From contig OZ029914.1 of NCBI GenBank assembly GCA_964023275.1, positions 45,885,437-45,949,436 on the forward strand: a stretch of 64,000 nt of DNA, in the 5' to 3' direction. A program made the translations under genes and the position numbers. The DNA comes from Norana najaformis (taxonomy: Eukaryota > Annelida > Clitellata > Crassiclitellata > Hormogastridae). The notes under the pieces were generated by a model, which saw nothing but the letters and a program-made list of their open reading frames with translations, was not told the origin of the DNA and made no database searches. Below, piece after piece: positions 27,301 through 33,975 of this stretch (positions are counted from its first letter, which is position 1; the number at the start of each line of letters is the position of its first letter).

Positions 27301-28760
27301 CAAAGACAATGTTGGGCAACCAAAGACAATGTTGACCAACCTAAGGCAATGTTGGGCAACCAAAGACAATGTTGCTTTAGGTTGGCCAACATTGCAACCA
27401 AAGACAATGTTGGCCAACCTAAGGCAATGCTGAGCAACCACAGTCAATTTTGGGCACCCAAAGACAATGTTGGGCAACCAAAGACAATGTTGGGCAACCA
27501 AAGACAATGTTGACCAACCTAAGGCAATGTTGGGCAACCAAAGACAAAGTTGACCAACCTAAGGCCATGTTGGGCAACCAAAGGCAATACTGAGACCAAA
27601 GGCAATATTGAGCAACCAAAGACAATGTTGGCCAACCACTGAATGTGGTGAGGACATGTGCCATGGCTAACAAAAATGAAGCTGCCAATACTTCATACCC
27701 ATGGCTCCTAAAGGGACTGCTCCTCTTCCTCCTCTTTCCTCTTCCTCCTTCCTTTTTCCCTCTTCCTCCTCCTCTGCCTTGTCCTCTTTCTCCTCCTCCT
27801 CCTTCCTCTTCCTTCTCTTCCTCTTCTTAGGATCACATTGTAGTAGTAGTTACAATGTTTAGCGACATCTTAGGGCATCAAAGGCCGTTGACGTTGCCCT
27901 CCTCCTTTATCCAGGCTTGGGACTGGCACTACCCGACTAAAGGCAGTGGCGGAGAAGGATCACACTGTATTTCAATGTATTGCTTTTATATTGTTTGTTT
28001 TTTATATTGTTTGTTTTTATATTGTTTGTTTTTATATTGTTTGTTTTTTATATTGTTTGTTTTTATATTGTTTGTTTTTATATTGTTTGTTTTTATGTTT
28101 GTTTTTATATTGTTTGTTTTTATATTGTTTGTTTTTATATTGTTTGTTTTTATATTGTTTGTTTTTATATTGTTTGTTTTTATATTGTTTGTTTTTATAT
28201 TGTTTGTTTTTATATTGTTTGTTTTTATATTGTTTGTTTTTATATTGTTTGTTTTTATATTGTTTGTTTTTATATTTTTTGTTTTTATATTGTTTGTTTT
28301 TATATTGTTTGTTTTTATATTGTTTGTTTTTATATTGTTTGTTTTCTGGCACTTCTACTGAATCCACCAAAAACCCTAGGAAACTAGAACAATGACGGTT
28401 TACATTTGTTATTCCATAACTGAAACTTACCGAGTCTGAATGTCCACCGGACGTCGTGGAAGTCACCTGCTTCTTAAGTTTCGCTTTCTGTTTCTTATTG
28501 CTCGTAAACGACGACTTTTTGGCGACCGACTGCGACTTTCGTATGCTTGCAGTTTGCAGTTTTGGTGACTTTGATAAGTTTGAGTTTGGGGTGACGATAA
28601 CCGGGTTTGGCACGACATCTTGTTGGAGTTTCTGGGATGAACTGCCGAGGGAAATACGTTCGGAACCCTGCGGGTACTTTAGCTGGTTGTTGTTGCCCAC
28701 CGCCTGTGCTGCCTTTACCTGGGAGTCAGGCGATTTCTTGTCTATTGAATCTGACGACAT
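875..28760 (-). CDS. OSBPL3/6/7: Oxysterol-binding-protein-related protein, ORP3/6/7 class: N-terminal and PH-domain exons (partial gene)
   Basis: ORP proteins move sterols and phosphoinositides between membranes; the PH domain targets the plasma membrane. Five exons join in phase: 28760-28431 (110 codons), 7513-7274 (80), 3402-3349 (18), 1563-1450 (38) and 1064-875 (63 plus one base). The first four junctions are phase 0, the last exon ends in phase 1. Residues about 172-266 form a PH domain: [16 protein letters not shown], then [14 protein letters not shown], then [16 protein letters not shown] and [15 protein letters not shown], ending in the helix with the invariant Trp (FDEW) and QLRHHR. 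These are the diagnostic strings of the ORP3/6/7 branch as I recall it. The sterol-binding ORD lies left of base 1. Introns are 20.9, 3.9, 1.8 and 0.4 kb. Family assignment is strong; which of ORP3/6/7 cannot be decided. Linkage of the first exon rests on phase and position. Confidence 0.9.
1075..1335. repeat. (AATC/AGTC)n degenerate tetranucleotide tract
   Basis: Imperfect CAATCAATCGAT-type repeats filling most of the 385-bp intron between the ORP exons at 1064 and 1450. Confidence 0.85.
1450..1563 (-). CDS. OSBPL3/6/7: ORP-like gene, PH-domain exon
   Basis: 38 codons from IEKGKHHG to [10 protein letters not shown], donor AAG then GTCAGT, acceptor TTCACAAAG. Phase 0 both sides. A (CAY)n tract on the plus strand begins about 27 bp beyond the acceptor, so the pyrimidine tract is short. 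Confidence 0.92.
1590..1932. repeat. (CAY)n trinucleotide tract
   Basis: About 340 bp of CAC/CAT repeats, giving an artificial poly-His frame on plus. It starts about 27 bp from the acceptor of the ORP exon at 1563. Confidence 0.95.
2326..2395 (+). mobile_element. SINE 3' fragment
   Basis: GATGCTTAGTCATTACAGAG then GCTTAATAAATGCAGAAATA matches the 3' half of the tRNA-derived SINE at 7785-7965. Confidence 0.65.
2610..2708. repeat. Dispersed repeat, copy 1
   Basis: CATCAAAGGCC through GACTGGCACTACCCGACT to AAAGGCAGTGGCGGA recurs almost unchanged at 27850-27958. In both copies AGTAGTAGT-type tails adjoin. Confidence 0.75.
2717..3106. mobile_element. Nested foldback (MITE-like) element with microsatellite centre
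   Basis: Arms around 2769-2845 and 2935-3006 are inverted copies (GCTAGAATGAAGTTGTGTA against TACACAACTTCATTCTAGC). Outer copies ACTTCATCCTAGC at 2719 and GGATGAAGTTGTG at 3092 nest outside. TA and TG runs fill the loops. Confidence 0.6.
3349..3402 (-). CDS. OSBPL3/6/7: ORP-like gene, 54-bp PH-domain exon
   Basis: 18 codons, [18 protein letters not shown], between acceptor TTCTTGTTAG and donor GAT then GTGAGTAC. Phase 0 on both sides. It supplies exactly the PH segment missing between the neighbouring exons. Confidence 0.93.
3415..3900. repeat. AT-rich microsatellite region
   Basis: Several (TA)n, (ACAT)n and (AC)n runs; no gene signal. Lies in ORP intron 2. Confidence 0.7.
3925..4132 (-). 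pseudogene. LINE 3' fragment in minus orientation
   Basis: On the minus strand the frame ending at 4019 reads [20 protein letters not shown] and [11 protein letters not shown], a LINE ORF C-terminus. The 3' end GGCGCGTTATAAATATAAG runs into (TTGTA)n. Upstream sequence to about 4620 may be further LINE body but has no clear frame. Confidence 0.7.
4630..4840 (+). mobile_element. tRNA-derived SINE, family 2
   Basis: Head with GTGGTGTAGTGGTACGGTCT and B-box-like GTGGGTTTGAAGCTGCC, then a body with GGAAACCACCTCACTCATCT and CAATGGACCTGCCTTTGG. The inverted copy at 38797-38995 matches head and body. Confidence 0.75.
4860..5980. other. ORP intron 2, no gene seen
   Basis: Contains one fragment of the GAATAAGCTAGTTCC retroelement family near 5045-5125. 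Otherwise unique-looking sequence with no coding signal. Confidence 0.5.
5985..6300. repeat. (ACAT)n and (TA)n microsatellites
   Basis: ATACATACATAC near 6010 and TATATA runs at 6040-6060 and 6230-6300. Confidence 0.8.
6650..7235. repeat. 39-bp minisatellite next to ORP exon 2
   Basis: Units like GCTATGATCATGGGTAAGTT repeat at 39 bp near 6720-6860 and degenerate toward 7235. Both strands stay open by repetition (186-198 codons), which is not a gene. The array ends 38 bp from the donor at 7273. Confidence 0.85.
7274..7513 (-). CDS. OSBPL3/6/7: ORP-like gene, exon with start of PH domain
   Basis: 240 bases, phase 0 to 0, acceptor TTTCCAG and donor AAG then GTCAGC. It encodes an acidic stretch, then [14 protein letters not shown] and the first PH strands with [10 protein letters not shown]. 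An apparent start inside it is GTG and is not needed. Confidence 0.93.
7785..7965 (+). mobile_element. tRNA-derived SINE, family 1
   Basis: A-box-like TAGCCTATTAGTTAGAGTGC and B box GGGTTCGAGCCTC 30-35 bp apart, body with GGGACCTTGAGCAAGTCCTT and 3' end GCTTAATAAATGTAG followed by (ATA)n. Confidence 0.85.
8235..8880 (+). pseudogene. 5'-truncated LINE: C-terminus of endonuclease/reverse-transcriptase ORF plus 3' end
   Basis: An open frame to 8804 encodes the family-typical tail: [45 protein letters not shown] and [15 protein letters not shown]. It has no own start codon (the apparent one is GTG) and lacks the RT core, so it is a dead-on-arrival copy. The 3' end reads GGCGCTATATAAATTGTC followed by (TTA)n. 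Located in intron 1 of the ORP-like gene, opposite strand. Confidence 0.9.
8890..9640. other. ORP intron 1 segment, nothing recognised
   Basis: No repeats or coding signal apparent. Confidence 0.45.
9640..9940 (-). mobile_element. Two SINE 3' segments, family 3, inverted
   Basis: Two adjacent copies of the sequence found at 22080-22200 (GGACCTTGGGGTTCGTCC and AGGAAATGAGCACC on the minus strand), about 115 bp apart. Confidence 0.65.
10205..10645. repeat. (CATC)n tract
   Basis: CATCCATCCATC with (ATCG)n inside; two longer units around 10420-10520 (GAGTCATCCGTCAGCCCATC) are tandem duplicates of about 69 bp. Confidence 0.9.
10646..11140. other. ORP intron 1 segment with short repeats
   Basis: GC-richer stretch to about 10960 without recognised genes, then three copies of TCTCTTAAATATCTTATCAG at about 50-bp spacing (11010-11120). 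Confidence 0.45.
11140..11368 (+). mobile_element. Retroelement 3' end, family R1
   Basis: TTGGATCTTGACTTGGAACC, GAGCGCCTGTAAATAAG and TAGCTTTCGTTGGGCGCTGT, ending in (ATTACG)n. Other copies: 29955-30240 (minus), 40045-40290, 51520-51755, fragments at 5045 and 38755. Confidence 0.75.
11660..11960. promoter_or_regulatory. Cluster of X-box (RFX-type) palindromes
   Basis: GTTACCATGGCAAC at 11672-11685 is a perfect RFX X-box pattern. Degenerate relatives follow (GTTACCAAGGGAAAC at 11690, GTTACCACGGGAAC at 11897, GTTACCATGGAAAC at 11914). The region is an old tandem duplication of about 225 bp. Confidence 0.4.
12083..12275. repeat. Tandem duplication of about 105 bp
   Basis: TCATATTCCCATTTCTCTGT at 12110 recurs as TCATATTCACATATCTCTGT at 12211, with matching flanks. 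Confidence 0.8.
12590..12738. repeat. Dispersed 150-bp repeat, copy 1
   Basis: TAGGCCACACTGAT through AGAAGCCAGAGGAATTCA matches 14310-14460 with few changes, 1.7 kb away in the same orientation. Confidence 0.85.
13195..13380 (-). mobile_element. tRNA-derived SINE, family 1, inverted and degenerate
   Basis: On minus: TTGGTTGAATGTTTTGTGTG head, GGGTTCTAGTCTC B-box remnant, and 3' end GCTTGATAAATGCAGAACTG with (ATA)n. Confidence 0.65.
13868..13970 (-). repeat. Retroelement 3' tail with microsatellite
   Basis: On minus: AAAAGGCGCTATATAAATAG then (ATAG)n, (ACGG)n and (ATAC)n. An example of a tetranucleotide array grown from a retroelement end. Confidence 0.7.
14310..14460. repeat. Dispersed 150-bp repeat, copy 2
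   Basis: Partner of 12590-12738. Unknown element type; no coding frame. Confidence 0.85.
14697..14845. repeat. (GGAA)n, (CAGA)n and (GA)n tract
   Basis: GGAAGGAAGGAA then CAGACAGACAGA with purine-rich interruptions. Confidence 0.9.
15258..15505 (+). mobile_element. tRNA-derived SINE, family 4
   Basis: Head GATAGTCAAGAGGTTAGCAT and B-box-like GTAGGTTTAAAACC; body with GGTGGGAAGATCA and ATATGCCGAGGCTAAG. The body recurs at 50060-50190. Confidence 0.65.
15520..15768. repeat. Polypyrimidine (TCC)n/(CTTCTC)n tract
   Basis: About 250 bp of almost pure pyrimidine on plus, with potential for triplex structure. Confidence 0.95.
16110..16600. repeat. (TATG)n, (TCTG)n and (TA)n tracts
   Basis: Many short runs, including ATAGATGTATGTAAGTACAT three times at about 16330-16400. 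Confidence 0.85.
16672..16735. repeat. 20-bp tandem repeat, three copies
   Basis: GATGCTTGAATAGATGAAAA repeated head to tail. Confidence 0.9.
17035..17240. repeat. (TCTG)n-rich tract
   Basis: CTCTGTCTGTCTCTG with two copies of GATGTCTGTCGATGCCTG-type units near 17090-17130. Confidence 0.85.
17422..17748. repeat. Hairpin minisatellite, about six units of 53-58 bp
   Basis: Unit: CCTTCATCTTATGCCTCTGA, then GGAGTTTCCACAGAGGCATG, then TAAACAGGTGTATTG. Each unit contains the inverted pair ATGCCTCTG / CAGAGGCAT separated by 11 bases. Confidence 0.9.
17800..18106 (+). other. Open frame without recognised identity
   Basis: About 100 codons read [20 protein letters not shown] and onward to TAA at 18104-18106. 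No domain recognised, no clear splice sites; perhaps chance or an old TE fragment. Confidence 0.15.
18180..18940. other. ORP intron 1 segment
   Basis: Begins with a retroelement tail (TTATTTATATAGCCCATTT, minus orientation). Nothing else recognised. Confidence 0.45.
19095..19470. repeat. (GTAT)n array with about 52-bp higher-order unit
   Basis: GTGTTTGCATGTATGTATG alternates with GTATGTGTGCATGTATGTA three times between 19205 and 19340. Confidence 0.9.
19798..19905. repeat. (GATA)n and (TA)n
   Basis: ATAGATAGATAG at 19800-19825; 46 bp of TA at 19860-19905. Confidence 0.95.
20306..20582. repeat. 28-bp tandem array, 9-10 copies
   Basis: Units CATTCACAGCTGAGACTCAA plus AGCACATA are near identical. 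Each holds the E-box CAGCTG overlapping the palindrome TGAGACTCA. Confidence 0.95.
21060..21670 (+). repeat. Retroelement tail followed by (ATAC)n array
   Basis: AAAAGGTGCTATATAAATAC at 21078-21097 leads through CTAGATACACATA toward the (CATA)n array at 21258-21665, which has internal 60-bp periodicity (CATATATACATGCCTACATA). Confidence 0.85.
21928..22225 (+). mobile_element. tRNA-derived SINE, family 3
   Basis: Head GGCACGGTGGTCTGTTGGTA (A box) and GCGGGTTCGACTCCG (B box), then GACCCTGGGCAAGTTGTTTG and a body ending near TGTGGGATATGGGATACTTT. Confidence 0.8.
22296..24105. repeat. 25-bp satellite array, about 72 units, with higher-order pattern
   Basis: Unit CTAATGTAATCTAATCCAAT plus ATCAT, perfectly in 25-bp register. 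Almost the only variation is CTAATG versus CTAGTG. Each unit contains CTAAT sub-repeats. Not CRISPR: there are no unique spacers. Flanking TAATCTAAT motifs at both edges suggest growth from a simple pentanucleotide. Confidence 0.97.
24130..24900. other. ORP intron 1 segment with a small duplication
   Basis: CATCAATTCTAGGTCACCAT occurs twice (24535 and 24565). No gene seen. Confidence 0.5.
25190..25728. repeat. 53-bp minisatellite rich in GGTAAG
   Basis: About ten units, GATAAGGCAACATAAGGCTA then GGTAAGGTAAGATAAGGCAA then CTGAGGTTTGACT, with alternating CTAGG/CAAGG and TTTG/AGTG variants. Confidence 0.95.
25930..26095. mobile_element. MITE-like dispersed repeat, copy 1
   Basis: GACAATATTCCCATATGGG and TACAGGCTTCATATGTCCCA correspond to inverted sequence at 59115-59265. 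Confidence 0.5.
26345..26465 (-). repeat. (GTAT)n tract adjoining a retroelement tail
   Basis: On minus: TTAAACGGCACGATATAAG, TACCAGATACATAC, then (ATAC)n. Same arrangement as 13868, 21060 and 33660. Confidence 0.7.
26574..26744 (+). promoter_or_regulatory. Array of 16 nuclear-receptor half-sites at 11-bp period (DR5)
   Basis: Hexamers lie every 11 bp: AGGTCA seven times, AGTTCA five times, four degenerate. Spacers are five bases (TACAA, TGCAA, TAGAA, TATGA). Adjacent consensus pairs give nine RGKTCA-N5-RGKTCA elements, the classical retinoic-acid-response spacing. Located in ORP intron 1, about 1.7 kb downstream of its first coding exon. Confidence 0.7.
27160..27640. repeat. 20-bp minisatellite with 178-bp higher-order copy
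   Basis: GGGCAACCAAAGACAATGTT tandem units; the block starting CTAAGGCAATGCTGAGCAAC at 27241 recurs at 27419. Some units appear inverted (TTGCCTTAGGTTGGCCAAC). Confidence 0.92.
27715..27830. repeat. (CCT)n-rich pyrimidine tract
   Basis: CTCCTCTTCCTCCTC-type sequence, about 110 bp. Confidence 0.9.
27850..27958. repeat. Dispersed repeat, copy 2
   Basis: Partner of 2610-2708, about 90 percent identical by eye. Confidence 0.75.
27975..28345. repeat. 15-bp array TTTTTATATTGTTTG, about 24 copies
   Basis: Highly uniform. All frames stay open by repetition, giving long false ORFs on both strands. Ends 85 bp from the donor of the ORP first coding exon. Confidence 0.97.
28431..28760 (-). CDS. OSBPL3/6/7: ORP-like gene, first coding exon (Ser/Lys/Gln-rich N-terminus)
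   Basis: 110 codons open from ATG at 28760 to a strong donor (TCG then GTAAGT) at 28430. The product is low complexity, rich in Ser, Lys, Gln and Asn, starting [10 protein letters not shown] and ending GGHSDS, without a recognisable domain. It ends in phase 0, matching the next exon, whose Asp/Ser-rich start ([11 protein letters not shown]) continues the composition. Reading past the donor gives only a lysine/asparagine repeat from the 15-bp array, so the exon should stop at the donor. Upstream non-coding exons cannot be excluded. Confidence 0.7.
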
Positions 28761-28774
28761 GAGGCCAGCTCATA

Positions 28775-28782
28775 TGACGTCA
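28775..28782. promoter_or_regulatory. Palindromic CRE-type octamer TGACGTCA
   Basis: A perfect CREB/ATF consensus 15-22 bp upstream of the ATG of the ORP first coding exon. It could be a promoter element if transcription starts nearby; chance occurrence is possible. Confidence 0.35.
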
Positions 28783-28789
28783 AATCTAC

Positions 28790-29575
28790 AAAGACACAAC
28801 CAATGAACAACGACTTTAAAAGTGTCTGCCTGCACTATTAAAAGTAATGTCTGGAAATAGCAGAAACTAGTGTGGTTCATAGAGACATATTGGTATAGTC
28901 TGGTAATAAGGACAAACTGTGGCTTACATGCAGAAATTTTTATCCAGACATGATATAACAAATAAAAGAAGTGGCTTACAAGCACACACTTTTATTCAGA
29001 CATCAAATACAGGACCTCACTTACTGGCAACATTTGGTGGACTTCCGTTGTGTCATCAGAGAATTTCAGACACTTTATTGATCACCAAAAATTGCACTGT
29101 ATTACTGATAAAATAATGCAGAATACATCACACCAACAGAAATATTCTTTGTAGCATCAAGCCAAACCATTTTGACTTTTCATAACTGATATAAAATGTG
29201 TTTCTGGCCACTGAAGAAAAAAGGTACTCCATCTTGAATCTTTTGTCCAATTATTGTCGTTTCCCTAATTAGCAGTATCTGTTTGTATCAGACATTAGTT
29301 TATCAAGTGTCACGTCGGCCTCGTGTGGCCACGTTGGCAAAACATACAGGAGACTAGAGTATTCCAACGTCAGGTCCGAAAAAGCAGAACCAAGGACGGA
29401 AACGCTGTCAACAATAGGAAATCTGCAATTCCAGAAATTCACTCGCTCCAGCCGGATGCCCATTAGCAATACAAATGAGCAATGGTACAATACAATGGCC
29501 GCATTCTTTTATCACGCGCTTCTTAGGCATTTTCCAGAATCAGCACCAAACTAAAATTCGGAATGCATTTAGTGA
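28790..29575. other. Upstream of the ORP first coding exon
   Basis: GTGGCTTACAWGCAGAAATTTT-type sequence is duplicated near 28918 and 28970. No gene or further promoter signal recognised. Confidence 0.4.
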
Positions 29576-29579
29576 CATA

Positions 29580-29945
29580 AATCATGGTACTACCTTGAAG
29601 TGGTACTAAATTCATGGTACTGCCTAGAAGTTATACTAAATTCATGGTACTACCTTGAAGTGGTACTAAATTCGTGGTACTGCCTAGAAGTTGTACTAAA
29701 TTCATGGTAATACTTTGAAGTGGTACTAAATTCATGGTACTACCTTGAAGTGGTACTAAATTCATGGTACTGCCTAGAAGTTGTACTAAATTCATGGTAC
29801 TACCTTGAAGTGGTACTAAATTCATGGTACTGCCTAGAAGTTGTACTAAATTCATGGTACTACCTTGAAGTGGTACTAAATTCATGGTACTGCCTAGAAG
29901 TTGTACTAAATTCATGGTACTACCTTGAAGTGGTACTAAACAGTC
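29580..29945. repeat. 30-bp minisatellite arranged as 60-bp dimers
   Basis: TTCATGGTACTACCTTGAAG plus TGGTACTAAA alternates with TTCATGGTACTGCCTAGAAG plus TTGTACTAAA, about 12 units. Confidence 0.95.
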
Positions 29946-29954
29946 AAGGTTAAC

Positions 29955-30240
29955 CTAAAAGATCATAATCGTAATCGTAAGCTCGAGATTTCTACAGTGC
30001 CCAACAAAAGCTCAGTTGTGGGAATGAGGCTACTGACAGGCGCTCAGTCAAAGCAAAATCAACAGGCAGGAAGGTTTCGGTTCCAGGTCAAGATCCAAGT
30101 CAGGCAGACAGACAGTCAGACGGCTATGGTGGGTGGTGTTTGGAATTGAACCGGAGAGTGAGATAATGGAAGAGCAAGAATCAGGACAGGATATGTGGAA
30201 GAGGAGTGTTTTCAGTTTTGGGTAAAAGACCCGCACAGAA
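29955..30240 (-). mobile_element. Retroelement 3' end, family R1, inverted, longest copy
   Basis: On minus it ends GGGCACTGTAGAAATCTCGA and (TTACGA)n. It matches 11140-11368 along its length. Confidence 0.75.
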
Positions 30241-30354
30241 ACTGCAAGAGGTGAAATGTTGCTGAGTTCGTATGATGGGTCATTAAGATGTTGCCAAGAT
30301 GTTGCACTCCCGACACACTATCCATGCATTAAGAGACAACCGCTGCCAAGGCAA

Positions 30355-30795
30355 TCAGCAACAGCTGGCAAACGAGTGACAGATAAATGGATTGCAAGAC
30401 GTTGTCTTAAGGCAATCTACAGCTTTCCTTCTGATCAAACGGCAAGACGTTTTTCTTCCCTCGACTCTTTCGTAATTGCACTGGCAAGGAAAAAGCGCAT
30501 GCACAATTGATAGGCACACTTTATCAGGCGCCACTAGAGGTCTATTTGATGTGTCCCCGGTAGGAGAAGCACTGAAAAGTGCAAAGGGACTCAATCTTTT
30601 GTCGGCAAAAAAGCCGTCCATCGAACCATCTGCGTTACTGAATAATTGACATATGCGGTTGACCACATGAGGATTTCCGTTGCTACACTCTTCCAAGAAA
30701 TGGCTGGTAACAGCAGCTACTAATGTGGCCCCAACACATGTAGACATATAGTATTTGGTTAGAAAGCATAACCATTTAGGCTTTGCAGTTGACAT
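30355..30795 (-). CDS. Doubtful 146-residue ORF
   Basis: ATG at 30795, stop at 30355. A TATATATA box lies about 37 bp upstream of the ATG, which would leave almost no 5' leader. The product has no signal peptide or domain that I recognise and is moderately Cys-rich. The string TCTATYTGATGTGTCYCCGGTA occurs inside it and again near 30905, hinting at repeat origin. Could be a chance ORF. Confidence 0.2.
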   Translation of the reverse strand: MSTAKPKWLCFLTKYYMSTCVGATLVAAVTSHFLEECSNGNPHVVNRICQLFSNADGSMDGFFADKRLSPFALFSASPTGDTSNRPLVAPDKVCLSIVHALFPCQCNYERVEGRKTSCRLIRRKAVDCLKTTSCNPFICHSFASCC

Positions 30796-30979
30796 TGTCG
30801 TCTAGCTACTACAAAAGCCATTGTATATATAGTTGTGTCCGTCATTGTCAATATTACTATATTTTTTAAAATATTATTATTATTATTATCAATCAGATTA
30901 GGAGTCTATCTGATGTGTCTCCGGTATTGTGCTAATTTATCGACCCAAACGTGCAGGAATTTACATCAAAAGTATGGAT

Positions 30980-31120
30980 GTGTTAGTACATGTGTGTATG
31001 TATGATGTACATGTGTGTATGTGTATGTACATGTGTGTATGTGTATGTACATGTGTGTATGTATATGTACATGTGTGTATGTGTATGTACATGTGTGTAT
31101 GTATGATGTATATACCCGGT
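30980..31120. repeat. (TGTATGTACATG)n tract
   Basis: 24-bp units GTGTGTATGTGTATGTACAT. Confidence 0.9.
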
Positions 31121-31254
31121 ATGTATGTACACCAAAAACTTGCTAAAATGTTACCTTTGGGACTCACATCTAGAACCAACTCATCAGGATTTATAACCAT
31201 GTTATATAGGCACTCGAGTCAAAATCATGTGTGATATAATGAGCCTCTAGTGCA

Positions 31255-31955
31255 TGTATATAACACATGATTGTATGTATGTGTAGGTATTCAAGCACGC
31301 AAAACTTAATGTATATATGTATGTACATACGTATGTATGTGTGTATGTATGCATGCATTTGTATGTACATATGTATATATGTATGATTATATGTATGTAT
31401 ATATGTATGTATGTGTGTATGTATATATGCATCATTATATGAATATATATATATATATGAATACATGTGTGTATATGTATATGTGTATATATGCATGCGT
31501 GTATGTATGCATGCATATATGTATGTATGTATATATGTAAGATTATATGTATATATATATGTATACATGTATGATTATATGTATGTATAAATGCATATAT
31601 GTATGTATGTGTGTATGGATATATATGTAAGATGATACGTGTATATATATATATGTGAATACATGTGTGTATATATGTAAGATTATACGTATATATATAT
31701 ATGTGAATACATGTGTGTATATATGTATGTATGTGTGTATGTATGCATGCATATATGTATGTACATATGTATATGTGTATGATTATATGTATGTATGTAT
31801 ATATGTATGTATGTAGGTATATAAGCATGCATGTGTGTATGTATGCATGCATATATGTATGTATGTATGTATGATTATATGTATGTATATATATATATAT
31901 ATGAATACATGTGTGTATATATGTATGTATGCATGTATGTGTGCATGTATCTTGT
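31255..31955. repeat. Long (TATG)n/(TA)n array
   Basis: About 700 bp with larger repeated blocks such as GAATACATGTGTGTATATAT (31460, 31660, 31705, 31905). Confidence 0.92.
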
Positions 31956-32349
31956 TATTCCTAAAGTGCATCATTTAGAATCTCTCAAAAGTGTTTTACT
32001 GCCTCATAAGAACTGTGGTCTTTCAGTGTCGTCTGCAGTTCTCAGTTCTTCTTCGAAGTGTTCTTTGCCTAATGACAAAAATCAATGGAAATCCCCAAGC
32101 AGACCCTCATGGACGAATAAAGAAGTCGTAAACAGTAAACTGGACATAAAAGAACAATAAAAAACGGATGTTCAAGGAAGACTTGTACGCGTCTCAGCAA
32201 TACATAACACTACTTACCAACCCCTCAGAGATTCTGCAACATGACCATCAGACAATTAATTCTAATTCGGAGCGCCTCAAATTCACAATCTTTGCATTGT
32301 TTACTTACTGAACAATTTTCTTCAGCTGTTTCAGAGAAAGAATATTCCA

Positions 32350-32537
32350 GGGCAGTCCAAAGGACAGTTGCGGAATTAGCTATAGGCGTGGGGGCTGTTC
32401 GTCCCAGCCCCCTCTTCGTTATATCCCGGCGCCCCTCAGACCAGACCCGTGCATGGTTGACTATCTGAATGTGGCGCCCTCTGGAAATGCTCTTGCCCCC
32501 CATGCAAGCAATCCTGGAGCCGCCACTGCCAATGGAC
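32350..32537. mobile_element. Dispersed repeat with CAGTGGCGGCTCC end, copy 1
   Basis: GAATTAGCTATAGGCGTGGG through CAAGCAATCCTGGAGCCGCC matches 54545-54735 in inverse orientation. The CAGTGGCGGCTCC terminus resembles hAT-type ends; terminal repeats were not proven. Confidence 0.55.
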
Positions 32538-33009
32538 AAGAGAATGCAAGATGTGCTCGTATATTATTGTCACAAGAGTGTAGACCCCAAGGTCTTGAGA
32601 TTCGTGAACTAATTGTGAACAGAAGCAGGCAACAGCATTGTAGTGGATCATCAGTAGCGCAAGGCTTTCACGTTGGTTGTATAACTGCTATGAGTACATC
32701 CCCCACACAGGATTTTTAAGAGAAATGTATTGCTCATACATCTTCGACAATTTCTGAATGGCGCTGTATTTATCAGCTATGGTATTTATAATGGTGCTGT
32801 ATTTAGCAGCTATGGTATTTATCAGCTTCCAGTGCATGTATATAATGTATGATTGTATGTGTACCAGAGGAGTAACAAGAAATTTGGAAGCCCCCATTCA
32901 ACTGCATATATCCTTTGCTCTATTAACCCTATCGAGGTCTTTTATTTTAATGCATAGTTTAATGTCTGTGAAAACACTTATCTGCAATCGGCTGTTGGAA
33001 GCTCTGGTC

Positions 33010-33435
33010 TATTTAAGTGGTACTAAATTCATGGTAGTAACTTGAAGTGGTTCTAAATTTCTTGTAACACCCTGAAATGGTGCAAAATTCATGGCACTAT
33101 CTTGAAGTGGTATTAAATTCATGGTACTACTTTGAAGTGGTACTAAATTCATGGTACTACCATGAAGTGGTACTAAATTTATGGCATTATCTTGAAACGG
33201 TACTAAATTCACGATGCTATCTTGAAGTGATAATAAAATCATGTAACTACCTTTTAGTGATACTAAATTCATGGTACTACCTTGAAGTGGTACTAAATTC
33301 ATGGTACTACCATGAAGTAATGTATGTATGTATGTATGTATGTATGTATGTATGTATTATGTATATATGTATATATGTATGATTGTAAATTCATGGTACT
33401 ACCTTGAAGTGGTATTAAATTCATAGTACTATCTC
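33010..33435. repeat. Diverged copy of the 30-bp minisatellite
   Basis: Units such as TTCATGGTACTACCTTGAAG at 30-bp register, interrupted by (TATG)n at 33318-33385. Same family as 29580-29945. Confidence 0.9.
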
Positions 33436-33659
33436 TACATGATTTTAATTAAAAGTCTAATGTACAAGTTATGAATGGAGAATGGTACGAGCGAGTACTG
33501 ACAGAAAGTTACAAATAACCAAGTCAAAATAGTTGTCATGTTTCTACATCCAGGACAGTATAGACCTCCATAACCACTTTTCTGACAACAAAGATAACAA
33601 CGAAAAGGCCACTGATAACATCAAACTACTATTAAACTATTAATCCCTAAACTGGACTT

Positions 33660-33975
33660 GGTACTTTATGTATGTATGTATCTATATGTGCATGTATGTA
33701 TGTATGTACGTATGTATGTATGTGTGTATGTATGTATGTATGTATTGATGTATGTATGTATGTATTGATGTATGTATGTATTGATGTATGTATGTATGTG
33801 TATGTATGTATGTGTGTATGTATGTGTGTATGTGTGAGTAAGTGTGTATTTATGTATGTATATTTGTGTGTGTGTATGCATTCATGAATTGGTGTGCATG
33901 CATGCATATATGTGTGCATGTATATATGTGTGTATCTGGATATTTATATAGCACCATTTGAAAAATTTACAAGGG
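33660..33975 (-). repeat. (GTAT)n array ending in a retroelement tail
   Basis: On minus: CAAATGGTGCTATATAAATA, TCCAGATACACACA, then (ATAC)n, as at 21060. Confidence 0.8.

Noticed and set aside
27855..28430. Hydrophobic FILFV ORFs (plus) and Lys/Asn repeat tail (minus)
   Set aside because: Both are translations of the 15-bp array. The minus tail is read-through past the splice donor at 28430.
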